Notes under the pieces: generated by a model
What the model was told of the DNA's origin: nothing
Database searches by the model: none
What the model saw: only the letters and a program-made list of their open reading frames with translations
Program-made: the position numbers and the translations under genes
Shown: positions 1-5,203 of the stretch, piece after piece
Layout of the letters: each line of letters starts with the position of its first letter
Position numbering within the stretch: position 1 is the stretch's first letter
NCBI GenBank assembly: GCA_013002425.1
Contig: JABDJQ010000771.1
Location: 1-5,203, forward strand
Direction: 5' to 3'
Source of the DNA: Gemmatimonadota bacterium
GTDB lineage: Bacteria > Orphanbacterota > Orphanbacteria > Orphanbacterales > Orphanbacteraceae
DNA: 5,203 bases

Positions 1-1
1 A

Positions 2-856
2 GACCGCATTGTCGCCGTGGCGGGCGCGGGGGCGGAACGGCGCGTGGAGATCGAGAGTCTCGTTTCGCACTACGCCGCCGTCGACGCGAGTCATATCCGG
101 TGGAATCCCGACGGGACGAACGAAACCGTTCTCACGTATCGAAACGAACAGGAGAGAGACGAGGCGCTCCTCGAACGCGTCCCGCCGCTCGACAGGGAGG
201 GGCTCGAACCGGTGATGGATGCGGACTACCATCTCGTGAATTTCATCTCGGGCAAAGAGATGTCTCTCGCGCTATGGGAGGAGTTTCACGAAGCCCGCGG
301 CGGATTCTGCGTCGCGGACATCCAGTCGCTCACCCTGACGTTCGGAAAGAACAAACGCGGGCATCGCTCGCTGCCCGAATGGCGGCGGTGGGTCGCGCCT
401 GTCGACGTGGTGAAGGGAAACGAGTCGGAGTGGCGATGGCTTCTGGGCGGGGAAAAGCCCTTCGCCGGGACACTCCAGGAACTGGCCTCGCTCGTGCTGG
501 CGGAGGGACCGTCGACCCTGCTGATCACGCGCGGCGGCGACGGACACGTCCTGGCGTGGAAGGAGATCAAACACGCGTACTACGCCGAGATCCCGGCGCT
601 GCCCGTTAGCGATGAAGATTTCGTCGACAGCACGGGGTGCGGGGATGTTTTCGCGTCGGGCTATCTGCTGGGAGTCATGCGCGGGGAGAAGCCGCTTGCC
701 GCATCGCTTCTCGCCGGCACGCTCGCGTCCGAAAGCGCCAGGCTGAGGGGAATCCCCCAGCTCGCGCGGCTCGCGGATCCGGCCGATTTACGCGCCGCAT
801 CGTACGGTCGATGGTGGAAGCGCGCGCAAAGCCACTGGAAAGGCGAGCGCCTCTAG
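2..856 (+). CDS. PfkB/ribokinase-family sugar kinase, 5'-truncated by window edge
   Basis: This is a cytoplasmic ATP-dependent carbohydrate or nucleoside kinase of the PfkB (ribokinase) family; the substrate cannot be told from sequence. The frame is open from nt 2 to the TAG at 854-856, giving 284 visible residues (numbered from nt 2). The second PfkB signature is present as VDSTGCGDVF (residues 208-217), with the ATP-site loop and presumed catalytic base D215; Cys replaces the commoner Ala in TGAGD. Upstream lie the family NE motif (VKGNESEW, 137-144) and the strand LLITRGGDG (173-181). The N-terminal substrate-binding part with the Gly-Gly motif is missing. The first residues already match the region after that motif, so the true start lies outside the window and the GTG at 17 is not a credible start. 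Its stop overlaps that of the convergent DUF3467 gene. It is a paralogue of the rfaE1 kinase but clearly diverged. Family is confident; function is not assigned. Confidence 0.88.
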   Translation, partial: DRIVAVAGAGAERRVEIESLVSHYAAVDASHIRWNPDGTNETVLTYRNEQERDEALLERVPPLDREGLEPVMDADYHLVNFISGKEMSLALWEEFHEARGGFCVADIQSLTLTFGKNKRGHRSLPEWRRWVAPVDVVKGNESEWRWLLGGEKPFAGTLQELASLVLAEGPSTLLITRGGDGHVLAWKEIKHAYYAEIPALPVSDEDFVDSTGCGDVFASGYLLGVMRGEKPLAASLLAGTLASESARLRGIPQLARLADPADLRAASYGRWWKRAQSHWKGERL

Positions 857-1170
857 TTCGGTTCTCCGCCCGCCGGCTCTGCCTGGCGAAAACCGATCCC
901 CTCTTCCGCGTCGCCTCCCGGACGTTTGATCGCGCCGTGCTTCTCCTCATACATCTTGATGTTGCGATCGAGCGTTTCGAGCAGAGCGCGCGCGTTCGGC
1001 GGCGTCATGACGATCCGCGAGAACACCTTCGCCTTCGGCGACCCAGGCATGACGCGCGCGAAGTCGATGATGAATTCCGATGCGCTGTGCGATATCAGCA
1101 CGAGATTCGAGTAGATCCCGTGTGATTCCTGTTCTCCCAGTTCGACGTTCAGTTTCGGCTTCTTGTCCAA
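853..1170 (-). CDS. DUF3467 family protein
   Basis: This is a small acidic protein of 105 aa with no known biochemical function, recognised as the DUF3467 family by its core: GIYSNLVLISHSASEFIIDF (residues 18-37), then MPGSPKAKVFSRIVMTP (41-57) and a helix with LLETLDRNIKMYEE (63-76). It shows no signal peptide or membrane segment, so it is probably cytoplasmic. Residues 82-105 are a Gly/Pro/Glu-rich tail, probably disordered. The start is TTG at 1170-1168, chosen because AGGAGAGG lies just upstream (1181-1174) and because the family normally begins only a few residues before the conserved core. The gene follows the M6 metalloprotease on the same strand after 9 nt, and its Shine-Dalgarno overlaps the protease stop codon, implying coupled translation. 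Its stop TAG (855-853) interlocks with the stop of the convergent kinase gene. Family assignment is good; role unknown. Confidence 0.88.
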   Translation of the reverse strand: MDKKPKLNVELGEQESHGIYSNLVLISHSASEFIIDFARVMPGSPKAKVFSRIVMTPPNARALLETLDRNIKMYEEKHGAIKRPGGDAEEGIGFRQAEPAGGEPN

Positions 1171-1173
1171 GTT

Positions 1174-1181
1174 CCTCTCCT
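1174..1181 (-). promoter_or_regulatory. Ribosome binding site of the DUF3467 gene, overlapping the protease stop
   Basis: Read on the minus strand, AGGAGAGG precedes the TTG start; the AGGAG core leaves 6 nt to the start. The upstream protease ends TAG at 1182-1180, so the A and G of its stop are the first bases of this site (TAGGAG). This site decides the TTG start and suggests that ribosomes terminating on the protease reinitiate here. Confidence 0.7.
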
Positions 1182-3012
1182 ATCTGAGTACGCCGACAGC
1201 GGCGTTCTTCATTTCGTTTTCCGCGTGAATGATCAGAAAGTAAGTGCCGGCCGCCACGGTGTTCCCGCTCTCGTTCGTTCCGTCCCAGAATGCGGAGAAC
1301 GACGACGCGTCGATTTCGGCTCCGGCGTCGAGCTGCCTGACCAGCTGGCCCGAGACGTCGTAGATATCGACGCGCGGAGGCGCGGTAGCGGCGCTCCCGG
1401 CGGGCCGGAAGGTAATGCGAAGCGATTCCTCGTCATCGGGCGAGAACGGATTCGGATAGACGAGCAGCGCGCCCGCCTCTTCGGCGCCGAGGTCGATATC
1501 GAGGGTGATACTCGATCCGGTTCTCCGTATGTTCGTGACCGCGAGGAACGAGAGGGCGCCGCCGGCGAGATCGGTACTCGGAACCGTGGAGGAAGTCCAG
1601 TCCGTCTGCCCGCCGAAGGGCCAGTAATCGGTAATGCTCCCGAGATCGATCTCTCCGATCCGCGGGCTTCCGCCATCCGCTTCGACAAGGGTGACAAGCC
1701 GCCGGTCGGGATTCTCGTCGTCGTTCCCGATATAGCGTTCGTTGATATGCCAGATCAGAAGCCCCTCGCCGGGGAGGTAGCGATCGAAGCGCTGCCGGCG
1801 GCGGTTCTCGAGCATGAAGTACTCGCCGAACTGACTCGCCGGATCGTTCCAGTCGTTGCCGCCCGGATTCGCGAGCAGTCGAATCGCCCGTCCGCCTGTT
1901 TCCACCGGATCGAGAGTGGTGCCCGGAAATGCATCGGGCGCGCCGACCGTTCGCTCGAGAGCATCGATGTCGATCCATCCGAGCCAGTCTTTCAGGAACG
2001 GGTTCATGTGAGTCGGGGTCGACCCGGGAAGGTCGCCGTTCGTCGCGAAAAAGGGCGTCAAACCTCCGGCGTCCATCAGGCAGTGAATACCGACGACCGA
2101 TTCCTGCGTGGAGAAACCGTCTCCGGTCACGGTGCGATACAGGTCGGGGAGGCCGAGGACATGGCCGAACTCATGACAGTAGACCCCGATCTGGCCGATC
2201 TCGGGAACCATCATATAGCTGCCCAGTCTGATCCCGTCGACCGAGGGCTCGCCGAGCCGCGCCACGAGTCCGGGATCGCGGAAGTCCGACTGATGCGACC
2301 AGATCTGATTCGCCACCAGCACGGCTTCCCCGCCGAGGCCCGCGTGCAGGATGATGATCGCGTCGATCACGCCGTCGTCGTCGCCCGAGTTCGGAACGCC
2401 GTCCGGACCGTCGTTATCGTACTGCGTGAAGTCGAAGCCCCCCGCGTCGAGGAGATCGACGGCCTCGAGCACGATCCCCCATACGTTCCGCGGATAAGGG
2501 GACGCGGCGAACGCCTCGTCGGACGTGTCGAAACCGAAGTCGTCGATCGTTCCCGGCGTCCGGTCGCCGTCGGCAAAATGAAAGAGGCTCAGGTTCGACC
2601 GGTACCACGGCGTCACGGTTCCGCCGAGACGAAATCTGTCGTTCGAAACTTCCTTGTAATAGTCGCGGAGCGTGCGGTCGCGCGTCGGCGAGCTGGAGAA
2701 CAGGTACGACTGGTAATAGAAGCGGTCGCGCTCCTCGTTGTGCGGCACTTCGTTCCAGTCGTAAAGGATCGTCAGAGCGCTTATTGAATCGGGCGCGGGA
2801 TTGCGCTTCTCGAACCGGATCGACGGGACCCCGCCGAACGTGAGCAGCGCGCTCTCGCCGGTCTTCTCGACACCGCGGGCGTCGGCGTCGGGGAAGAGGG
2901 GGTGCATGCATCCGACCGGGATTTCGCGGATCTCGGCGCCCGCGGAGACGGGCAGAAGCATCATTGGAAGCAGAAACGCGGCAAAGGCCGCGCGCAACGG
3001 TCGTTCTTTCAT
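1180..3012 (-). CDS. Secreted M6-family (immune inhibitor A-like) metalloprotease with FlgD/T9SS-like C-terminal domain
   Basis: A predicted exported zinc endopeptidase of 610 aa. Residues 1-26 form a signal peptide (K2, R4, R7, then a hydrophobic core, AGA cleavage site before E27). The zinc motif is HEFGHVLGLPD (280-290), i.e. HExxHxxGxxD with H280, E281, H284 and D290, followed by a Met-turn-like CLMDAGG (M313). An Asp-rich stretch, YDNDGPDGVPNSGDDDG (198-214), looks like a calcium-binding loop and precedes the strand DAIIILHAG (217-225). Residues 397-424 (GEYFMLENRR ... GLLIWHI) match the region after the catalytic domain in M6 proteins. The C-terminus (about 517-610) is a beta-sandwich tail, beginning YPNPFSP, with VDIYDVSGQLVRQL (548-561) and a WDGTNESG ... 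AAGTYF section, as in FlgD-like or type IX secretion sorting domains. ATG at 3012 is chosen for the signal peptide; the frame stays open upstream but only as antisense of rfaE1. Only three cysteines occur (C35, C279, C311). Substrate unknown; it may act on outside proteins or in self-defence. Confidence 0.87.
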   Translation of the reverse strand: MKERPLRAAFAAFLLPMMLLPVSAGAEIREIPVGCMHPLFPDADARGVEKTGESALLTFGGVPSIRFEKRNPAPDSISALTILYDWNEVPHNEERDRFYYQSYLFSSSPTRDRTLRDYYKEVSNDRFRLGGTVTPWYRSNLSLFHFADGDRTPGTIDDFGFDTSDEAFAASPYPRNVWGIVLEAVDLLDAGGFDFTQYDNDGPDGVPNSGDDDGVIDAIIILHAGLGGEAVLVANQIWSHQSDFRDPGLVARLGEPSVDGIRLGSYMMVPEIGQIGVYCHEFGHVLGLPDLYRTVTGDGFSTQESVVGIHCLMDAGGLTPFFATNGDLPGSTPTHMNPFLKDWLGWIDIDALERTVGAPDAFPGTTLDPVETGGRAIRLLANPGGNDWNDPASQFGEYFMLENRRRQRFDRYLPGEGLLIWHINERYIGNDDENPDRRLVTLVEADGGSPRIGEIDLGSITDYWPFGGQTDWTSSTVPSTDLAGGALSFLAVTNIRRTGSSITLDIDLGAEEAGALLVYPNPFSPDDEESLRITFRPAGSAATAPPRVDIYDVSGQLVRQLDAGAEIDASSFSAFWDGTNESGNTVAAGTYFLIIHAENEMKNAAVGVLR

Positions 3013-3021
3013 GGTAATGGC

Positions 3022-3051
3022 ACTATACGGCCGCTCCGCAGGTTTCATCAA
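3022..3051 (-). promoter_or_regulatory. Putative sigma70-type promoter of the metalloprotease-DUF3467 unit
   Basis: On the minus strand, TTGATG (3051-3046) and TATAGT (3027-3022) are separated by 18 nt, a good match to -35/-10 boxes in otherwise GC-rich DNA. The expected transcription start, about 6-7 nt after the -10 box, falls near 3015-3016, only 3-4 nt before the ATG at 3012. No Shine-Dalgarno-like sequence precedes that ATG, which is consistent with a nearly leaderless mRNA. This is prediction from sequence only. Confidence 0.45.
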
Positions 3052-3060
3052 GGCGCGGAA

Positions 3061-3089
3061 TTGACCGTCTCCGGGGAGCATGCTACCGT
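3061..3089 (+). promoter_or_regulatory. Putative promoter of the rfaE1-rfaE2-PHP operon
   Basis: TTGACC (3061-3066) and TACCGT (3084-3089) are spaced by 17 nt, and TGC directly before the -10 box (3081-3083) makes an extended -10. Transcription would start near 3096, leaving a leader of about 34 nt before the proposed start codon at 3130. A 14-nt imperfect palindrome centred on GCATGC (3074-3087) overlaps the -10 box and might be an operator, but such short palindromes arise by chance. Confidence 0.45.
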
Positions 3090-3118
3090 TTGCCCCCTTG
3101 CTCCCGTCAGCCAGCCAC

Positions 3119-3124
3119 GGAGGT
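3119..3124 (+). promoter_or_regulatory. Ribosome binding site deciding the rfaE1 start
   Basis: GGAGGT is a near-perfect Shine-Dalgarno sequence ending 5 nt before an in-frame CTG at 3130. No in-frame ATG, GTG or TTG occurs between it and the conserved kinase N-terminus, so this site argues for a CTG start. Confidence 0.65.
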
Positions 3125-3129
3125 GGAAT

Positions 3130-4128
3130 CTGTCCCGGCTCGACCAGAAACGAACCCACGAGCTCCTCGAGACGTTCTCCGAGCGCCGGTTCCTCGTAAT
3201 CGGCGATCTGATGGTGGACCGCTATATCTATGGCCAGGTGTCGCGAATCTCCCCGGAGGCGCCTGTTCCGGTGGTCCGTGTCGATCGGGAAGAGGAGAGG
3301 CTCGGGGGCGCCGCGAACGTGGCGCACAACCTCGCGCGCCTCGGCGCGAGCGTCGACCTCTGCGGCCTCGTCGGGGATGACCGCGAGGGGAGGCTTCTCG
3401 GGAAAACGCTCAACGGAATGGGGATCGGTACCGATTCGCTCGTGATCACGCCAGACAGGCCCACTACGCGTAAAGTACGTGTTATTGCCCATCAGCAGCA
3501 AATCGTTCGCGTAGATTATGAGGTGGACGAACCCGCGGCGCCGCGCGAGGAACAGGCGATCCACGCGCGGATCGAAGAGGCGCGGAAGCAGGTGGACGGC
3601 ATCATACTCTCGGACTACGGCAAGGGGGTCGTGACGGAAGACACGATTCGCGCGGTGGCCGGGAGCGCTCCGGATGCGTACGTCGCCGTCGATCCGAAAG
3701 TGAAGCATTTCAGTCAGTACAGGGGTGTTTCTCTCGTGACGCCGAATCTGTCCGAAGCGGGACTGGCCGCAGGTGAGGCGATCCGGGACGAACGGTCACT
3801 GTTGCGGGCGGCGAATCGTCTGCAGGCGATGCTTCCGGGGACCACGCTCCTGATCACACGCGGCGAGGACGGCATGTCGCTCTTCGAACCGGACCGGGAC
3901 CCCGAGCATATTCCTACCGTGGCCCGGCGTGTCTTCGACGTCACAGGAGCGGGCGATACGGTCATCGCCACGTTCGCTCTCGCGATGACGGCCGGCGCCG
4001 AAGCGAAGGAAGCGGCAATGCTCGCGAACTACGCGGCCGGCCGTGTCATCCAGGAAGTCGGGGCGCATCCGATCGAGCGCGACGAACTGAGGGACACGAT
4101 CCGGGAGGCGCTCTCTTGGGACGCCTGA
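3130..4128 (+). CDS. rfaE1: D-glycero-beta-D-manno-heptose-7-phosphate kinase (HldE domain I as a stand-alone gene)
   Basis: A cytoplasmic PfkB-family kinase that phosphorylates D-glycero-D-manno-heptose 7-phosphate at C1 using ATP, an early step of ADP-heptose synthesis for the LPS inner core. The hallmark motifs of the N-terminal domain of E. coli HldE are all present: GDLMVDRY (25-32), SRISPEAPVPVV (38-49), LGGAANVAHN (58-67), SDYGKG (161-166), DPK (188-190), TPNLSE (204-209), TRGEDGMSL (243-251) and DVTGAGDTV (270-278, catalytic base D276). The proposed product is 332 aa, close to the usual size of this domain. The start is placed at CTG 3130 because GGAGGT sits 5 nt upstream and the length before VIGDLMVD fits the family. 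The only other in-frame candidate nearby, TTG at 3061, coincides with the predicted -35 box. The C-terminus overlaps rfaE2 by 13 nt, so the bifunctional enzyme is split here. Function is confident; the start codon is less so. Confidence 0.92.
   Translation: MSRLDQKRTHELLETFSERRFLVIGDLMVDRYIYGQVSRISPEAPVPVVRVDREEERLGGAANVAHNLARLGASVDLCGLVGDDREGRLLGKTLNGMGIGTDSLVITPDRPTTRKVRVIAHQQQIVRVDYEVDEPAAPREEQAIHARIEEARKQVDGIILSDYGKGVVTEDTIRAVAGSAPDAYVAVDPKVKHFSQYRGVSLVTPNLSEAGLAAGEAIRDERSLLRAANRLQAMLPGTTLLITRGEDGMSLFEPDRDPEHIPTVARRVFDVTGAGDTVIATFALAMTAGAEAKEAAMLANYAAGRVIQEVGAHPIERDELRDTIREALSWDA
4103..4108 (+). promoter_or_regulatory. Ribosome binding site of rfaE2, inside the 3' end of rfaE1
   Basis: GGGAGG ends 7 nt before the TTG at 4116. 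It lies within the rfaE1 coding sequence and fixes the rfaE2 start, giving a 13-nt overlap that favours translational coupling. Confidence 0.65.
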
Positions 4129-4601
4129 TCGACCGCAAGGAACTGCTTGCCCTTCGGGAAACCTGGCGCGCGAACGGGGAGCAGGTCGTCTTCACGAACG
4201 GTTGTTTCGATCTCGTGCATGCGGGGCACCTCGCCCTGCTCCGGACCGCGCGCGCGTTCGGTGACCGCCTGATCGTCGGGATCAACGACGACGAATCCGT
4301 GACGCGCCTCAAGGGGGAGGGGCGCCCGCTCCTCTCTTTCGGTGACCGGGCAGAGCTTCTGGCGGCATTGCAGCCGGTCGATTTCGTGATCGGTTTTTCA
4401 TCCGACACTCCGCTTGCGCTGATCGAAGCGCTCGTTCCGGACGTGATCGTCAAGGGGGGCGACTATACGATCGATACGGTCGTGGGAGCCGAAACGGTGC
4501 AGCGCGCCGGCGGGCGGGTCGAAATCGTACCGCTCGTGGCCGGGCGTTCGACCAGCGATCTCATCACCCGTATCGTTCGTCATTACGGCCATGCGGACTA
4601 G
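4116..4601 (+). CDS. rfaE2: D-glycero-beta-D-manno-heptose 1-phosphate adenylyltransferase (HldE domain II as a stand-alone gene)
   Basis: A cytoplasmic nucleotidyltransferase of the cytidylyltransferase-like (HxGH) superfamily that transfers AMP from ATP to heptose 1-phosphate, giving ADP-D-glycero-beta-D-manno-heptose. The 161-aa protein shows VVFTNGCFDLVHAGH (24-38) with the nucleotide-binding H35 and H38, RLKGEGRP (64-71), VKGGDY (112-117) and GRSTSDLI (143-150). These correspond to TNGVFDILHAGH, RLKGDSRP, VKGGDY and STTNII in the C-terminal half of E. coli HldE. The length is typical of stand-alone RfaE2. The start is TTG at 4116, supported by GGGAGG 7 nt upstream. It overlaps rfaE1 by 13 nt at its start and the PHP gene by 11 nt at its end, so all three are probably co-translated from one mRNA. 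Confidence 0.93.
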   Translation: MGRLIDRKELLALRETWRANGEQVVFTNGCFDLVHAGHLALLRTARAFGDRLIVGINDDESVTRLKGEGRPLLSFGDRAELLAALQPVDFVIGFSSDTPLALIEALVPDVIVKGGDYTIDTVVGAETVQRAGGRVEIVPLVAGRSTSDLITRIVRHYGHAD

Positions 4602-5203
4602 TTTTCTTCTCATCGCGCTCACGCTGCTCTACCTCGCGAATCTGATGGTTGTCGCGCGCTATCGCCCGTGGCGCTCGCCCGCGGCGGACCTCGTCGACGA
4701 CGGCCTCGTTCTCGCGGGGGCCCTGCATATGCATACCCGCTACTCCGACGGATCGGGAGACACGGAGAGCCTGGCCCGCGCCGCCTCGAACGCCGGTCTC
4801 GATTTCATCCTGATCACTGATCACAATACACACGCCGGTTACGGGGAAGCGGGCTACTACGGCGACGTTCTGGTCCTCGTCGGGGAGGAGCGAACGACCG
4901 ACGCGGGTCACATGCTCGTGATCGGCGCGCGTGCGCCCGAGGGCCGCAACCCGGAAATCACGGCACGCATCACCGATCAAAAAGGCGGGATCGCGGCAAT
5001 CGCACATCCGTACGGCCGCCGCCGGTGGGAGGGACCGGTTCCCGAAGACGTGCGGGGGTACGAAGTCGTGAACGCCGACAACGAATGGCGCGACGAGTCG
5101 CCGTTCACGCTGCTCTCTTCGCTGGCGGCGCTTCCGGTACTCCGCGACGCGCCGTGGAATCGAATGATCGCGCGCGACGACCGGGCGTGGGCCACCTTCG
5201 ATT
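4591..5203 (+). CDS. Membrane-anchored PHP-domain metallohydrolase, 3'-truncated by window edge
   Basis: The frame is open from ATG 4591 to the window end (204 complete codons), so the gene continues outside. Residues 4-22 are one hydrophobic segment, probably a membrane anchor. A PHP (polymerase and histidinol phosphatase) domain follows: ALHMHTRYSDGSG (44-56; H46, H48, D53), ILITDHNT (73-80; D77, H78), VGEERT (97-102; E99 or E100), H107 and IAHPY (137-141; H139). These are the usual metal ligands of PHP phosphoesterases; the later motifs are off the end. Family members hydrolyse phosphate esters; the substrate here is unknown. Arginines lie after the hydrophobic segment (R23, R25, R28) with only R2 before it, so the positive-inside rule weakly favours a cytoplasmic catalytic domain. 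The start is internal to rfaE2 (11-nt overlap) with no clear Shine-Dalgarno, so translation probably depends on coupling. Its place in the operon suggests, but does not prove, a link to heptose or cell-envelope metabolism. Confidence 0.85.
   Translation, partial: MRTSFLLIALTLLYLANLMVVARYRPWRSPAADLVDDGLVLAGALHMHTRYSDGSGDTESLARAASNAGLDFILITDHNTHAGYGEAGYYGDVLVLVGEERTTDAGHMLVIGARAPEGRNPEITARITDQKGGIAAIAHPYGRRRWEGPVPEDVRGYEVVNADNEWRDESPFTLLSSLAALPVLRDAPWNRMIARDDRAWATFD

Noticed and set aside
17..19. GTG at 17 as the true start of the first kinase
   Set aside because: The frame is open to the window edge, the residues after it already match the interior of PfkB proteins, and the Gly-Gly substrate-binding motif is missing. 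The gene is cut by the window, not short.
523..545. Near-identical stretch to positions 3850-3872 (CTGATCAC.CGCGGCG), considered as a repeat
   Set aside because: Both encode the same conserved LLITRG strand of homologous PfkB kinases; the similarity ends at the motif, so it is family conservation, not a DNA repeat.
860..900. GC-rich imperfect inverted repeat near the convergent gene ends, considered as an intrinsic terminator
   Set aside because: Pairing is poor and no T-tract follows on either strand; it lies inside the DUF3467 coding sequence.
1225..2787. Long plus-strand open frame (520 codons) opposite the metalloprotease
   Set aside because: It is antisense to a gene with clear protease motifs and signal peptide. 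Its translation is Arg/Val/Glu-rich with no recognisable domain, as expected from the complementary strand of GC-rich coding DNA.
2902..3129. Upstream extension of the rfaE1 frame to an ATG at 2902
   Set aside because: It would read antisense through the protease signal-peptide region and both predicted promoters. The added residues have no similarity to RfaE1, and the strong Shine-Dalgarno at 3119 lies downstream of that start.
3013..3708. Upstream extension of the metalloprotease frame by about 232 codons
   Set aside because: The extension runs antisense through rfaE1, resembles no domain, and would bury the obvious signal peptide inside the protein.
4398..5195. Minus-strand open frames across rfaE2 and the PHP gene
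   Set aside because: They are antisense to genes with clear HxGH and PHP metal-binding motifs and show no domain of their own.

Overview
GC-rich bacterial DNA, densely packed, from a Gram-negative (diderm) organism: the window carries the two ADP-heptose genes rfaE1 and rfaE2, which serve LPS inner-core synthesis. The large secreted M6-type metalloprotease ends in a 'YPNPF ... WDG..esG..vaaGtYf' FlgD/T9SS-like C-terminal domain. That architecture is common in the FCB superphylum and neighbouring candidate phyla such as Eisenbacteria and Latescibacteria, so my best guess is an uncultured member of that group. This taxonomic guess is inference from protein style only.

Layout. (1) Positions 2-856, + strand: the C-terminal ~284 residues of a PfkB/ribokinase-family sugar kinase, entering from the left edge. 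(2) Positions 853-3012, - strand: a two-gene unit read right to left, an exported M6-family metalloprotease (610 aa) followed after 9 nt by a DUF3467 protein (105 aa). The DUF3467 stop overlaps the kinase stop in a shared CTAG. (3) Positions 3013-3129: a 117-nt divergent intergenic region with one plausible sigma70-type promoter facing each way. (4) Positions 3130-5203, + strand: rfaE1 (heptose-7-phosphate kinase), rfaE2 (heptose-1-phosphate adenylyltransferase) and a membrane-anchored PHP-domain metallohydrolase that runs off the right edge. These three genes overlap by 13 and 11 nt, so they look like one translationally coupled operon.

How the genes work together. RfaE1 and RfaE2 are the two halves of the bifunctional HldE enzyme, encoded here as separate genes. 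They catalyse the kinase and nucleotidyl-transfer steps of ADP-L-glycero-D-manno-heptose synthesis. The phosphatase step between them (normally GmhB, a HAD enzyme) is not in the window, and the next operon gene is a PHP phosphoesterase-like protein of unknown substrate. The protease/DUF3467 pair is a separate transcription unit with no evident pathway link.

The window is mostly conventional. The points that most deserve a second look are the apparent CTG start of rfaE1, the PHP protein coupled to the heptose genes, the stop/Shine-Dalgarno fusion joining the protease to DUF3467, and a near-leaderless promoter arrangement for the protease. I saw no mobile element, CRISPR array, structural RNA gene or convincing intrinsic terminator.
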